DNA of 64,000 bases from Prorocentrum cordatum (Eukaryota; Sar; Dinophyceae; Prorocentrales; Prorocentraceae). Within the stretch, counting starts at the first letter, position 1, and every line of letters starts with the position of its first letter. The stretch is taken from positions 28,501 to 92,500 of the forward strand of contig CAUYUJ010016475.1 in assembly GCA_963575745.1 (NCBI GenBank), in the 5' to 3' direction. A model generated the notes under the pieces. That model did not search any database and was not told the origin of the DNA. It saw only the letters and a list, made by a program, of their open reading frames with translations. The position numbers were made by a program, and so were the translations under genes. Positions 33,704 through 43,959 of the stretch are shown in pieces.

Positions 33704-34906
33704 TTGTCTTTTGTCTCCGCGGCCATTTTCCTGGATCTGGAGAACTCGTGGCGAGGCAATCCCGCCATGGCGCAGCCGCGCGTACTCTCGGGCGCGCGCG
33801 ATGGCGAACCCCCGTGGGTCCATATGGGCCCGCGCCCGTTGCCCCGCGGGGGCGCCCTTCACCTCGTGGCAGAGGAATCAGATCTGGAAGAACGAGAAAA
33901 CCCAGTGGTGCTCAGGACTGTTCGACGAAGAGGCCCCCCCATGGTAGAGCCATGTGGGATGAGGCGCGCGACGCCTCGTCACAGCGACGGGGCGTCGCGC
34001 GCGTCAGTCATCCCACGTTGCCTACGACTGGGCGGCGACCACTTCATCGCCACAGGACCCGCGGACAAGGCGCAGGCGGCCTTCGACGTGGCCGCGAAGT
34101 TCATCGAGGAGAACGGCGACGACGGCGGCCGACACGATGATGAGCCAGACTACTACGACGGCGAACGCCGCCGCCCGCCGGGCAGTGGCAGCAGTGGTGG
34201 CAGAAGTTGGACGTCATGGCAGTGGGACTCGTGGGACTCGCAGAAGCAGCGGCAGCCAGATGGTCATTGGTCTAAGCAGCACTACGACTACCACCAGAAG
34301 CAGCACTACGACTACCGCCAGCAGAAGAAGCACTACGACTACCTGATGTGGCAGCAGCAGCAACACGCAGCACAGATGTCGCGGCATTGCCATATCGCCA
34401 CACACAACTGGAAGGAGCAGGAGGCCCAGACACAGAAGCTGCAGCTCGAGAGCGAGAGGCTGAAGCAACGGCTTGCGACGTCGTGGAGCACCCCACCCTC
34501 GGCGGTTCCAGCCAGCCAGGAGGCGCCGCTGAAGAACACGAGGCCAAAACTTCCAAAGCCTCCGGCGAATGACTCGGCCAAGCAGAATGACCAGCTGCAG
34601 AGGGGGAAGACCAAGCCCCTGGTGTTGACGAGAGTGACCGCCCCTCAACCTGAGGCTCGCCCAGGAGACGAAGAGTCCCCTTCCCCAGCGAGCTTGGCCT
34701 CCTATTCGGAGACGGAGGTTGAGTCGAGCAGCGGCGACTCCACCTCCACCGGCGCCGAGCTCCAGGGCAAGGGCTCCAACGGCACGACGGAGCAGGCAAA
34801 GGTCATTTTGACAAAGCTCGACCTCAAGCGCGCGCACGAGGGCGACTCGAAGGCGCAGGGCGTGAAAGCGGGGAAGACCGCCAAGGACGCGCTCCCCAGC
34901 AAGTAG
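33704..34906 (+). CDS. Hypothetical protein with YDY repeats (element gene 1), probably frameshifted
   Basis: An uninterrupted frame ends at the TAG 34904-34906. Its C-terminal two thirds look genuine: GGDHFIATGPADKAQAAF, an acidic/Gly segment, a repeat of KQHYDYHQKQHYDYRQQKKH type (about 34275-34350), a Gln/Lys coiled segment, then a Ser/Thr/Lys-rich tail ending AKDALPSK. The N-terminal part is less convincing in this frame. Another frame reads SWQRNQIWKNEKTQWCSGLF DEEAPP (33865-33940) and a third reads HGRAMWDEARDASSQRRG (33945-34000). Two one-base indels, one in a C7 run at 33936-33942 and one near 34030, would join all three. A pyrimidine tract at 33645-33715 suggests an intron upstream. 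No function recognised. It is the first gene of the element and lies outside the inner inverted repeats. Confidence 0.5.
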   Translation: MSFVSAAIFLDLENSWRGNPAMAQPRVLSGARDGEPPWVHMGPRPLPRGGALHLVAEESDLEERENPVVLRTVRRRGPPMVEPCGMRRATPRHSDGASRASVIPRCLRLGGDHFIATGPADKAQAAFDVAAKFIEENGDDGGRHDDEPDYYDGERRRPPGSGSSGGRSWTSWQWDSWDSQKQRQPDGHWSKQHYDYHQKQHYDYRQQKKHYDYLMWQQQQHAAQMSRHCHIATHNWKEQEAQTQKLQLESERLKQRLATSWSTPPSAVPASQEAPLKNTRPKLPKPPANDSAKQNDQLQRGKTKPLVLTRVTAPQPEARPGDEESPSPASLASYSETEVESSSGDSTSTGAELQGKGSNGTTEQAKVILTKLDLKRAHEGDSKAQGVKAGKTAKDALPSK

Positions 34907-34994
34907 CCGAGGCCGCGAGTAGCATGAGCGGCTGCGCGCTGCTTGCACTCGGCGCTAGGTGAGTGGAGGGGGGCGGGAAAACACGAGGGGAGAG

Positions 34995-35188
34995 GGGGGG
35001 GAGGGGGGGCAGACAAGCTAGGTGCGCTCGCGTCAACATCTGACATCCTAAACCTCCCTCCCATCCCATACCATTGCGCTACTTCATTGTCCTGTCACCG
35101 AATCGGGTGGGAGCACAGGGAGGAGGAGGAGCAGCAGGAGGAGGAGGGGGAGGGGGGCGACGAGGACGACGAAGAAGACGAAGACGAA

Positions 35189-35235
<47 letters not shown>

Positions 35236-35564
35236 GGGCGCCGAGGGCGGCGCCCGCGGCGGCTCGCGCTCCCGCACCCGGCCCCCCAGGAGCACGACGA
35301 CGGCGAGAGTGCCGAACACTCTCCGAACAACACCTGGACGCCATCCGGGGAAGAGGGAGAGTAGTATTCTTATTGAGTAATGGTAGAGGGCCCCCCCCGT
35401 CGGAACGGCCGTTTACAATCGGATTGTCAAAAACACATAATATGAAAACCCAACTCGGTGAAATCCTGCGCGTAAAAAAACAATACGCGGGGGGGTGCCG
35501 AATATCTTCGGCGCGCCATTAGGGGAAGAGGGAGAGTAGTATTCATATTGAGTAATGGTAAATG
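34995..35564 (+). repeat. Inner long inverted repeat, left arm
   Basis: Ordered landmarks are CAAGCTAGGTGCGCTCGCGT, TCAACATCTGACATCCTAA, GCGCTACTTCATTGTCC, CACCGAATCGGGTGGGAG, a (GAC)n tract, GGGCGCCGAGGGCGGCGCCC, then GGCCGTTTACAATCGGATTG and GAGAGTAGTATTCATATTGA. All occur in reverse complement and reverse order at 46385-46965. A 40-bp unit (GGGGAAGAGGGAGAGTAGTA onward) is directly repeated at 35346 and 35523 within the arm. Confidence 0.85.
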
Positions 35565-35981
35565 AGGGAGGGATACTCCTTCCCTCCTCCTTCCCTCCTC
35601 CTTCCCTCCTCCTCTTCCCCCTCCTCCTCCCGTCGTGGCGGATGCGCGCGCGCTCGGCATGCCCACTTGTTCATTTAATCGAATTAGAGAGAAGGCGCGT
35701 CCTCCTCGAAGCACGGTTCTCGCTCGGAAGAGGGCGATTCAAAAAGCGACGCCCCCTGCTTCTGCCCGGCTGCCCCTCCTTCACCCCCACGTTCCCTCTG
35801 CCCATGCCTCTCCCTACTGCCCGCCCTTCCTCCCCCTCCCCCTCGCCTCTCATTCTCATCTTTCTTATACTGTTCGTCGTCGTCGTCCTCCTCCTCCTCG
35901 ACCTCCCCTGCACCCCCCTGCCCTCGTCCTCCGACGCCTCCTTTTTGCCCGAGGTTTGATGCAGGTATGACTTGCAAGGGG
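35565..35981 (+). other. Pyrimidine-rich spacer before the transposase gene
   Basis: CTCC/TCCT-rich DNA that looks like intron or untranslated region. Possible acceptor AGs occur at about 35964 and 35979. Open frames ending near 35959 are low complexity, but one stop there lies 29 nt before the hairpin loop. Confidence 0.4.
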
Positions 35982-36002
35982 TTGGAAAGGCTCGCCTTCC
36001 AA
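35982..36002 (+). promoter_or_regulatory. AGGCTCGCC stem-loop in front of the transposase ATG
   Basis: The 6-bp stem TTGGAA (35982-35987) and TTCCAA (35997-36002) encloses AGGCTCGCC (35988-35996), which can itself pair GG with CC around a CTCG tetraloop, leaving one bulged A. The ATG at 36004 follows after one base. Same loop as the four gene-end hairpins downstream. Confidence 0.65.
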
Positions 36003-36003
36003 A

Positions 36004-38207
36004 ATGGCAATCGCCCTGCCGGACAACTTCGCGCGCGGGCTGCCATGCTGCCTGCCGCTCAGCCACGTCGCAGAGATAGTCGCCGCGCTGGGCGGCGCTG
36101 ACGTCTCGAAGCACACTCAACGCAAGCGCGCTGCTCGAAACCTCCACTCCCTCGGAAACCAGATGACGCCCTATGGCCCCATCATCGAGATGCTCAAGGT
36201 CAACGTGGTCGACGTGCCGATGATCAACCCGTACGCATTCCTGAACTACATGACCGCCCACTTGCCTGAGTACGGGGATCTCCTGAAGAGGTGCCGCATG
36301 GAGAGCGACAAGCTCACCCTGCTCCTGTACGTGGACGCGGCGCGCGCTGGGAACGTGTTGCGGCCCGACTCCGGCCGCTCCCTCGAATGCTTCTACTGGT
36401 CCATCGCCGAATTGCCCGACTGGTTCAGGTCGAGGTCGCAAGGGTGGCTCCCCTGCATGGTCGTCCGCACTGACACGGTCAAGGAGCTCGTCTGGGGACT
36501 GCCCGAACTCATGAAAGAGATCGTCCGCGTGTTCGCGAAGCACCCCGATGGCTGGAGCATGAAGACCGTCGGCACTAACATCCATTGCTCGACGGGTGGG
36601 CACTTCAGAAAAATCCCGACCTTGAGCCGTCTCCCTCCTCCTCCTCCTTCTCCCGCTCGTCCTCCCTCCTCCTCCTCCTCCACCGTCCCCCTCAGTCTCC
36701 TCTTACTCCTCTTTGCCTCTCCTGCCTCTATCCTCCCTCCTGCTCCTCCTCGCCTCTCCCATCCGCCATCCCCCCCTCCCCCATCCCCCATCCTCCTCCT
36801 CCTCTGTTTTTTTCCCCCCAAGGTGATTTCCATTTCAAGGTCGACAGCGTGAAAGTGCTGTGCGACGAGCTCGCGATCAAGCAGATCTGGTCCCTGAAGG
36901 GAGCAGCTGGCACCAAACCATGTTTCTGCTGCAAGAACATCGTCAGCCGGGGATTTGAAGGTCACGACTACATCAAGAGCTTCAGGACGGCAAAGCCTTG
37001 CGACTTTGATTTGCACGACGACCAGTCCTTCATGGACATGACCACCTATCTGAAGAACTTCCTTGACTCAGTTCCTACTCGGAAGGCCGCCGACGAGATG
37101 CAGAAATATCTTGGGATCAATTTCGAGCCTGGCACTCTGCTCTGGGACCCTGAGTTCACGAACGACGTCATTAAGCCTATTACTGGGACTCGGTGGGACT
37201 GGATGCACGTCCTCATGGCGAGCGGCGGCGTGGCCCAATACACAGCGAACAAGTTCATCTACGAGTTGAAGCACGCGCACAACATCTCACTTGACGACCT
37301 TGACCGCTTCAATGGCACCATCATCTGGCCAAAGACGTGCCCGAAGCCTTTGACGAAGAAGTTCTTCAAGGACCGATTCGTTGACGACGTTGGGGGGCAC
37401 CTTAGATGCTTTGCTTCGGAGATGTCCAGCGTGCTCGCCGTGCTCGAGCTCTTCGCAGACATGGTCTTGGAGCCACAGATCGCGATGGTGGAGCAATGCA
37501 TGTGTTTGAAGGCCATGCGAAAGATCGTCTGCATTCTGAACTTGGACAGCAAAGCTGTAGGCAAGGTGAACGAGCTCAGAGCGGCCATCGTGATACACTT
37601 CAAATTGTTCACTCGCCTGAACCCCGAGTGCGTCAAGCCGAAGTTGCACTTTCTGTGGCACGTGCCCGACCAGATCGAGAGGGACAACTCAAACCTGAGC
37701 TGCTTCGGCCCCGAACGCCGGCACCGCTTGGTAAAAGGTATCGGCTCGCACGTCTTCAACCAGATGGAGTCGCACATCCTGGCCAAGCTGCTGAACGACT
37801 GCTACGCGAACATAGTCGACCGCAGGGAGACGCTCCAGCAGACCTACCTCATGCCGCGCAGGCCTTGGGTCGTGCCCGACAGCTTCCGCAACGTCTTCGT
37901 CAACCTGCACATGGTCTACGTGTCAGAAAAGGTGCACTGCGGGGTCGGTTACATCATGGCTCGGGACCTGATCCAGACCACCATGAACGTCGGCTGCGTG
38001 AAGTTCTTCATGGAGGTGGAGATGATGAACGGAGAGAAGAAGCATTTCGTGCAGATGGGCGTTTACATCCAGCCCAACCCAGACAATCCTTCGTGGAGTG
38101 CGTCCGGCTACGGAGATGTTCTGGAGCCTATCGACAACGTGCAGCGCGTGCTGCCCTACGTGAAGTCGCAGGGCGGCGTCCTGCCTATCTTCCCGCGTCT
38201 AGGGTAA
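36004..38207 (+). CDS. Transposase-like protein (CACTA/Plavaka-like, dinoflagellate family)
   Basis: Exons 36004-36595 and 36823-38207, joined by a GT-AG intron with a CTCC tract, give about 658 residues. Conserved blocks: LLLYVDAARAGNVLRPDSGR near residue 105, with YWSIAELPDWF after it; a Cys cluster CFCCKNIV near 231; TRWDWMHVLMASGG near 320; LVLEPQIAMVEQ-type helix near 415; and KPKLHFLWHVPDQIERD then CFGPERRHRLVKGIGSH near 470-508. The layout (Asp in 'LYVDA', Asp in 'WDWMH', Glu in 'ERRH') matches the D-D-E spacing style of CACTA and Plavaka transposases, including their 'KPK-H---H-P' and 'E-(R/K)H' signatures. It would cut and join the element ends in the nucleus. Upstream exons are possible. 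Stop TAA 38205-38207 is followed by a gene-end hairpin. Confidence 0.7.
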
Positions 38208-38214
38208 TCAATAA

Positions 38215-38237
38215 TGAGTGAAGGCTCGCCTCACTCA
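38215..38237 (+). terminator. Gene-end stem-loop after the transposase gene
   Basis: TGAGTGA (38215-38221) pairs perfectly with TCACTCA (38231-38237) around AGGCTCGCC (38222-38230). It starts 8 nt after the stop codon. The role (3'-end formation, stability or export) is unknown. Confidence 0.7.
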
Positions 38238-38239
38238 AA

Positions 38240-38916
38240 AGGTGTAAACTCATCGTGGGTTTAACTTCGGGATGGGAGCCCGTAGGGGCTCGCAAATCGC
38301 GCATCTAACTTAGGATCGAGAGCCCGTGGGCGCGGGCGTGCAAAATCATACTCTTGATGGTCCTCCAGGCCACCATCCTGTTTATCCCCCTCCTCCTCCC
38401 CCTCCTCCTGATCCTTCTGCATTCGCTCCTCCCCCTCCTCCCCCCATCCCTCATTTGCCCTGCTCACGCCTCTGCCCTGTTGACTTCAATGCCCGCGCTC
38501 CCCAACCCCGAGCGGCCAGAATGTCCTTGATCTCGTCGGCATTGGCGAGCCCCGCCAGGGCCGGAGGCACGAGGGGGGGGGGGCGACATCAAACGCAAGA
38601 AAATTCTACATGCAAACAAACCGAAACGACGACGAACGATCGAATCGAACAAATCATAAGATGTCGAGGGAAAGTGCATTGCGTCAGCTAAAGAGTTCGC
38701 AAGCTCCTCTCCTCGCCCTCGCCAACATCGCCCCTTATCCCTTGCACCTCCTCCGTATCCGCACTACCTTCCTCCCCCTTCTCATCCGCCTCCTCCCTTC
38801 CCTCCGCATCATCTTGCACCCACCGCTGCCTATTTGGCTTTAGAACAGGAGGCTCGACACCCCTGAGACCTGAGGCGATCTGCAACACCCCACATCGCTC
38901 ATAGCGCTAGGCAGCC
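38240..38916 (+). other. Intergenic or 5' intron region of the zinc-cluster gene
   Basis: CTCC tracts at 38380-38450 and 38710-38830, a G10 run near 38575, and no motif-bearing frame. A GGAGGCTCGAC sequence at about 38848 resembles the hairpin loop but lacks a stem. Confidence 0.4.
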
Positions 38917-39978
38917 ATGCCGCTCCACGCCCCGCTTGCCTCTGCTGACCTGGCCCAGTCCCCCCAGGAATATCTCGCCACCGAGCCATCTTCTTCGGCA
39001 GAGGGGGTCGTGGAGGGCGCGGCAGAGGTGAGGGTCGCGGGCCAGGGGCATGCGGATGAGGATGTCGAGTGCTGCACCTGCCACACCAAGGGCAAGAAGT
39101 CCATTGATTGCGTCGTCGTCAGGAGGGCGAACAGGAAGAATCCCCAGCCGGTGTATCGGTGCAAGGACTGCCACAACTGCAAAGCCCGTTGCGATCGCCT
39201 GGTAAACAACCACGGCAGGTTGGTCCAGGATTGGACCGCGGTGCCTGACGAGAAGAAGAAATCGTTCTACAAGGACCATTGCCAGTTGGCGGGCGACGAC
39301 CTGCTCGTAAGGATGCAAGAGTTGATCCAGGATACCAAGAGGATGACGAGCCTCTCGCAGTTTAAGGGAACTGGGACGTGGCTGGACCAGCAGGACTTGG
39401 AGGACAAATACAAGAACAAACCAGAGCAACTGGCCGCGGTGCTCAAGCACGGCCGGACCCTGACCCACCCGACGCGCCAGTGTAAGATCTGGGAAGACCT
39501 CGAATTCCAGTCGGTGCTCATGGACGAGGAGGAGCACACGCGCGTGCAGAAGCGCAACGTTGAGTTCGCCCACAGGCCAGTCAGCAAGAAGCCGAGGACC
39601 GAGGGCGAAGGGGAGGCGGAGGACGCCGAGGAGGAGGAGGGCGCCAAGCTCAAAACTGGCCAGAAGAAAAGGCTCGAGACGTTCTTGACGAAAGTGCAGG
39701 CTGCCCGCTACAAGCTCAACGACGCCAGGGACAACGCCGCGAAGTCAGAGCTGAAGGAGCACATTCCTGCCATTTCGGTGCCGGGCGCGACGAAGATCAT
39801 CGAGGAGATCAAGCAGGTCGAGGAGCAGGTCGGCCTGGCGTTGCTCAAGGGGTGCGGCGACTTCGAGAACCTGATGGGGCTCCTGAAGCAGAAGCAGCTG
39901 TCGGCCAACAACGCCTCGGAGCGCATCGACGGGCAGATCTCCGAGGCCACGTCGCAGATCGAGGAGGGGTCCGCCTAG
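38917..39978 (+). CDS. Cys-rich zinc-cluster protein (element gene 3)
   Basis: An intact 353-residue frame from MPLHAPLASADLAQ to the TAG 39976-39978. A cysteine cluster at about residues 52-92 (ECCTCHTKGKKSIDC, then YRCKDCHNCKARCDRL) is well placed to bind zinc. Then come FYKDHCQLAGDDLLVRMQEL, TWLDQQDLEDKYKNKPEQLA and a 'CKIWEDLEFQ' segment, which together recall an uncharacterised dinoflagellate family ('GD-L----E', 'KY-NKPE'). The C-terminal half is helical and charged with an acidic patch (EGEGEAEDAEEEEG) and coiled-coil segments (KIIEEIKQVEEQVGLALLKG). Plausible roles are DNA binding or transposase partner, by inference from the cluster and context. No frameshift. A gene-end hairpin follows 26 nt after the stop. 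Confidence 0.7.
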   Translation: MPLHAPLASADLAQSPQEYLATEPSSSAEGVVEGAAEVRVAGQGHADEDVECCTCHTKGKKSIDCVVVRRANRKNPQPVYRCKDCHNCKARCDRLVNNHGRLVQDWTAVPDEKKKSFYKDHCQLAGDDLLVRMQELIQDTKRMTSLSQFKGTGTWLDQQDLEDKYKNKPEQLAAVLKHGRTLTHPTRQCKIWEDLEFQSVLMDEEEHTRVQKRNVEFAHRPVSKKPRTEGEGEAEDAEEEEGAKLKTGQKKRLETFLTKVQAARYKLNDARDNAAKSELKEHIPAISVPGATKIIEEIKQVEEQVGLALLKGCGDFENLMGLLKQKQLSANNASERIDGQISEATSQIEEGSA

Positions 39979-40004
39979 TTCAGGCGAGAGGCTAGATCTG
40001 TAGC

Positions 40005-40027
40005 TCAGACGAGGCTCGCCCGTCTGA
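40005..40027 (+). terminator. Gene-end stem-loop after the zinc-cluster gene
   Basis: TCAGACG (40005-40011) and CGTCTGA (40021-40027) form a perfect 7-bp stem around AGGCTCGCC. It is followed by ACTTGCT and, after 6-9 bases, ACGCGCG, a layout repeated after the hairpin at 46183-46201. Confidence 0.7.
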
Positions 40028-40149
40028 CTTGCTTCCCGCACGCGCGTCTTACTGCTGGTGCTTGGTATGCAATATACCCTGGGCTGTCACCGGCGCTCTC
40101 GCGCACTCGTGACATTCGCGGCCTGGGAAAGGCCACGCTATGGGAGACG

Positions 40150-40500
40150 TCTAGCGCTGAAGAATACATGCTTCCTCAATCCTTCCACCCTCCGCTCCCC
40201 CCTCCCCCCTACAGCAGGTCCTCTTCTCCAGCCTCCCTCCCAGGGGCCATGCCCCCTCCACCCTGCTCAGACTCACTCTCTCCCACCTCTCTGCTGTCTT
40301 TTATACTTCACCTCCGGCCGCGTCTCACACCCTACATGTGCAGCTCCATGTATTTCTCTTTTCGCTCTCATTTCGAACTCACCCCCCATGCCTCCACGCT
40401 CCGTCCTCCTCACATCCTCCTGTGTCTGCCTGGACATCCGCAGTCTTCATCCCCTTCCCTGCGCTCATCATCTCCCTTACTCTCCGGGATGCCTCTGGGT
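40150..40500 (+). other. Pyrimidine-rich spacer
   Basis: CTCC-rich intergenic or intronic DNA. No gene recognised. Confidence 0.5.
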
Positions 40501-40504
40501 AGCC

Positions 40505-40665
40505 GACGCCGTTGACACGCGGGTGACACGCGGTGACATGCATGTCACTCGCATGTCACACGCGTGTCGCACGCATGTCACACGCGGGTGACACGCGGTG
40601 GCATGCCATTGACATGCCCGTGACATGCGAGTGACTCGCCCGTGACACGCCCGTTGCATGCTCCC
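40505..40665. repeat. GTGACACGCG/GCATGTCAC palindromic short repeats
   Basis: Roughly ten 10-12-bp units in both orientations (GACACGCGGGT, GCATGTCACAC, CCCGTGACATG), giving many overlapping potential hairpins. Confidence 0.65.
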
Positions 40666-40699
40666 GAGGTGCTCTTGGAACGCTCTCGGAAACGTTCGT

Positions 40700-41035
40700 G
40701 ACCGCTGACCCGCAGCTTCATCAGCCTCATGTCCCCTCCCTCTCCCTCATCATCCTCCCCGTCCCTCGCCCCTCCATCCTCCCCCATCATCCCCCCTCTC
40801 TCCCTCGCTCCCCTCGTGAGTTTTCTTTCCCCATCCCCCTCCCCCGCATCCATCCTCATCCTCCCCCCCCCCTTCTCCTTGCTCCCTTCCGCCGCCTCCT
40901 CAGGGAGGCCAGCGCGCAAGCTCCGCTGGCCATGAGCGCTGACATTCTCGGGGGACCGTGGATGGAGGAGAAGGGGAAGAGGAGGGAAGGGAGGGGGCTG
41001 GAGGCGCATAAGAAGGCCAGGAGGCGGAGGAGGAA
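40700..41035 (+). other. Pyrimidine-rich spacer upstream of the methyltransferase
   Basis: CTCC-rich tract to about 40905, then a purine-rich stretch. No supported coding sequence. Confidence 0.5.
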
Positions 41036-41041
41036 GCCACG

Positions 41042-41160
41042 ACGCAACATGGCCCAAGCAAACGTACCTGACGCAACATGGCCCAAGCAAACGTACCTGA
41101 CGCAACATGGCCTAAGCAAACGTACCTGACGCAACATGGCCCAAGCAAACGTACCTGACG
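41042..41160 (+). repeat. Four-copy 30-bp minisatellite upstream of the methyltransferase
   Basis: Four nearly identical units, ACGCAACATGGCCCAAGCAA followed by ACGTACCTG, with a single C-to-T change in the third. It ends 78 bp before the methyltransferase start. Confidence 0.85.
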
Positions 41161-41237
41161 CCAGGAGAACGAGAAGACGCCGGGGAGGGTGGACGGAGAG
41201 GGGCCGCGGAGCACCTCCCGATTTATAGCTAACTGTT

Positions 41238-43915
41238 TTGGCACAAAGCGAACGCAGCGAAACCGTGGGAGGATCAGACCCCCGAAGTATGACTGACCCC
41301 TCGAAAACTTTCCCTCAGCCAAACCAGTGGAACGCAATCCTACCCCCATTCGATCTTCAGAAGCCACTTCGCGTGGCCAGGCCACGTTGCGGGCTAGATG
41401 GTTTCGGGTGGAGCCTCCGTGGCATGAACATCAAAGTCGAGGGGGTGAATGTCTGCGACATCGAGGATCGATACTCTAAGTACCTGAAAGCCATCTTCGG
41501 CGACTCTTGCAAGGTTGGCAAGAGCGAGGGCAACGTCCTCCAGATGCCCGCCCGGGACTTGCTTCTACCAGTCCATATGTTGGGCGCTGGGCCGCCCTGT
41601 CCGGGGTGGTCGCTCATTGGCACGGGCGAAGGTCCGGCGTTCAAGATTGGGTGCGCCTACTCAGGGGGTGACGAACCAAGCTGGCAACGCCCCAAACTCG
41701 ACCCGCCCATTGCCCCATGCCCCAGAGATAATCTCCCCTCTCCCCATGATGACGTGAAGAAGATATCTGGCATCCCTTCCGCGCATTGCTTTTTTACACA
41801 CAGGATGCTGCCTGGTTCTCACCCCATGGGAGAAGCATCGAACTTGATCGGCGGCCGAGGTGCTTTCGATTCCCGTGCTGACGTATTCAGGATGGTCGTC
41901 GAGTGGGTCGTCTGGCTTGCTTGTTTCGGCCTATTGGCGTTCTTCCTGGAGAACGTTGAAGGGTGCAATATCAATCGCTCAGGGCAGGGATCTTTCATGG
42001 AGCGGGTGAAATCAGCCTTGGAAGCCGTTCTCCCCGACTTCACTTTCGACATCATCACGTTGAAAGCATCTGATTACATGCTGGCACAAAACAGGACCAG
42101 GGCATTTCTGCGCGGCCCCCGGAAGACGTGCTGCCCTGACGGAGCGACAACCCCATCAGCCATGCCCCCCCTGGGCCCCCGCCCCCTGAAGGATTTCCTG
42201 AACATGTGCCCCCCCAACACCGACGCCAAGACGTTGACGCCTCAGCTACAGAAGAACCTGAAGGACATGGAAAAGAAGCTCAAAACTGATTTCAAAGAAG
42301 GGAAGGTGACCGAGGACAGCATCGTTTGTTTTTCAATCGATCGCACAGCGGATAATGTAGCCTTCAAAACGTATTATCTCAAGGACGTGGCCCCTACGCT
42401 CCTAATTGGTAACCGATATCCGCGGGCGTTGGCCATCAGTGACCTCGAGAAGCCGGTCAGCCAGAGGAGCCTGTCCAGGTACCTCCACCCCAAGGAGAGG
42501 TTCGCCCTGCAAGGGCAGCGTGGTTACATAGAAAAACATAATAGTAATGGGGCTGTCGGATAATCGCGAAGCAGCGACCCTACACATATGGAACGAGGGC
42601 CATAACATTATGTTCAGTTCACCCCCCTGCCCCATCCACCTTCTGCCTTCCGTCCCTCCGTTCCCCCTCACTTCCACTTTGCCCCCTTCACCGCTCCCCT
42701 CCTCCTTCCTCCTCCTTCCCCCCCCATTGCCCCTTTCTGCCCCTTCTCCACTCCTTCCCCTCCTCGCCGATCTTTGAGCTCCTCCTGCCACCGCCCTCCT
42801 TCTATTCCCTCCTCTGGCCTTCCTCTGATCGCCCTCGTCGCGCATGCCCCTTCTCCCCCTCCTCCCCCCCTCCTCCCTCATACCTCCCTCCCCCCATCGT
42901 CCTTCCTCCTCCCCCCCCTCCTTCCTCCTCCCCCCCCCCATCCTCCCTGGGGCCTCTCCCGCCCTCCCCTTTTACCGAACGCTTTTGGCCCCCGTAGGAT
43001 TCGAGCCCGATCTTCACGACTTCTTCGACGCCGACGCGGTGTCGCTCCAGGCCACGGGCAACGCTTATCCTGTTAGCCTGGCAGCAGCTGCAGTGGCGCC
43101 GATGATCTCAGCAATCCGGAGCGCTGTGGACCTGGAGACGTGGCCTCCGAAAGACGACCGTTCAACTATCGCGCTCGCACATGACAAGATCAAAACCATC
43201 AGGCGCATGCTCGGCGACGACTCCATCAGGACCGCGATGAGGGCCCCACCAGGGAGCCCAGCTAAGAGCCCTGCCAAGAGCCAGGCTGGGAGCCCTGCCA
43301 ATAGCCAGGCTGGGGGCCCTACCAAGAGCCACGCCGGGAGCCCTACCAAGAGCCCAGACAAAGGGCCAGGAGATGCAGTCGACGGACCAGAGCCCCACCA
43401 AGAAGCCAGCGGCCATGATCCCCAAGAGCCCCACCAAGAAGCCAGCGGCCATGATCCCCGCAACGAGCCCTGAGAAGCAGTCCGCGGCCATGAGCCCCGC
43501 CAGGAGCCCTGAGAAGCCGTCCGCGGCCGTGAGCCCCGCCAGGGCCCCTCCGGAGCAGAGCGCGGCCATGAGCCCGAAGAGCCCTGAGAACCAGCTCGCG
43601 GTCATGAGCCCCGGCCACGGCCCTGGGAAGCAGTCCGCGGCCCAGCGCCCTGCCAAGAGTGCCGCCCAGAAGGCTGCGACCCAGAGCCCTGCCAAGAGTG
43701 CCGCCCAGAAGGCTGCGACCCAGAGCCCTGCCGAGAGCCCCGTCAAGAAGCCAGCCGCTGCGCCTGCGAGCGCGGCCAAGGGGAAAGCCAAGGCCAAGGG
43801 GAAACCCAAGGCCAGAGTGTGCATCAAGCGCCCGGCGGGCCAGAACGCGACCGCCGGCAAGCAGGCGAAGGCGCAGGAGGACTATTCTAGCTGGTTCGCC
43901 AACTCGTGGGATTAG
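41238..43915 (+). CDS. C5 cytosine DNA methyltransferase (element gene 4)
   Basis: Transfers a methyl group from S-adenosylmethionine to C5 of cytosine in DNA. Exons 41238-41631, 41860-42522 and 42998-43915, with GT-AG introns (the first is 228 bp and has no in-frame stop). Motif I-like RCGLDGFGWSLRGM at residue ~50; motif II-like VCDIEDRY; motif IV GAGPPCPGWSLIG with catalytic Cys at ~121; motif VI FFLENVEG at ~159; motif VIII AQNRTRAFLRG at ~207; then RYLHPKERFALQG at ~339; and the C-terminal TGNAYPVSLAAAAVAPMISA (motif X/GN-P-V) in exon 3. A Ser-Pro-x-Lys-rich tail (SPAKSPAKS, later SPTKKPAAM) resembles DNA-binding histone H1 tails and ends YSSWFANSWD. The tail changes frame near 43366-43380, implying a one-base indel. 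The next downstream signal is a gene-end hairpin. Confidence 0.85.
42523..42997 (+). other. Intron 2 of the methyltransferase
   Basis: GTTACATAG at the donor side and CCCCCGTAG at the acceptor, with CTCC/CCCC tracts between. Removing it joins the LQG motif to FEPDLHDFF. Confidence 0.65.
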
Positions 43916-43933
43916 ATCTGAGCGAAGGGACAG

Positions 43934-43959
43934 TTCAGCCGAGGCTCGCCCAGGCTCGA
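43934..43959 (+). terminator. Gene-end stem-loop after the methyltransferase gene
   Basis: AGGCTCGCC at 43942-43950. AGCCG upstream pairs with C-GGCT downstream if A43952 is bulged, and a T-A and T-G pair can extend it. Weaker than the other copies but at the same position, 18 nt after the stop. Confidence 0.5.

Noticed and set aside
34650-34668. AGGCTCGCC with a 4-bp stem inside element gene 1
   Set aside because: It lies within apparently coding sequence ~250 nt before the stop and the stem is short; kept out of the gene-end set.
36599-42997. Non-canonical GG or GC intron donors in the transposase-like and methyltransferase genes
   Set aside because: Nearby GT donors (36596 and 42523) give the same reading frame with ordinary GT-AG introns.
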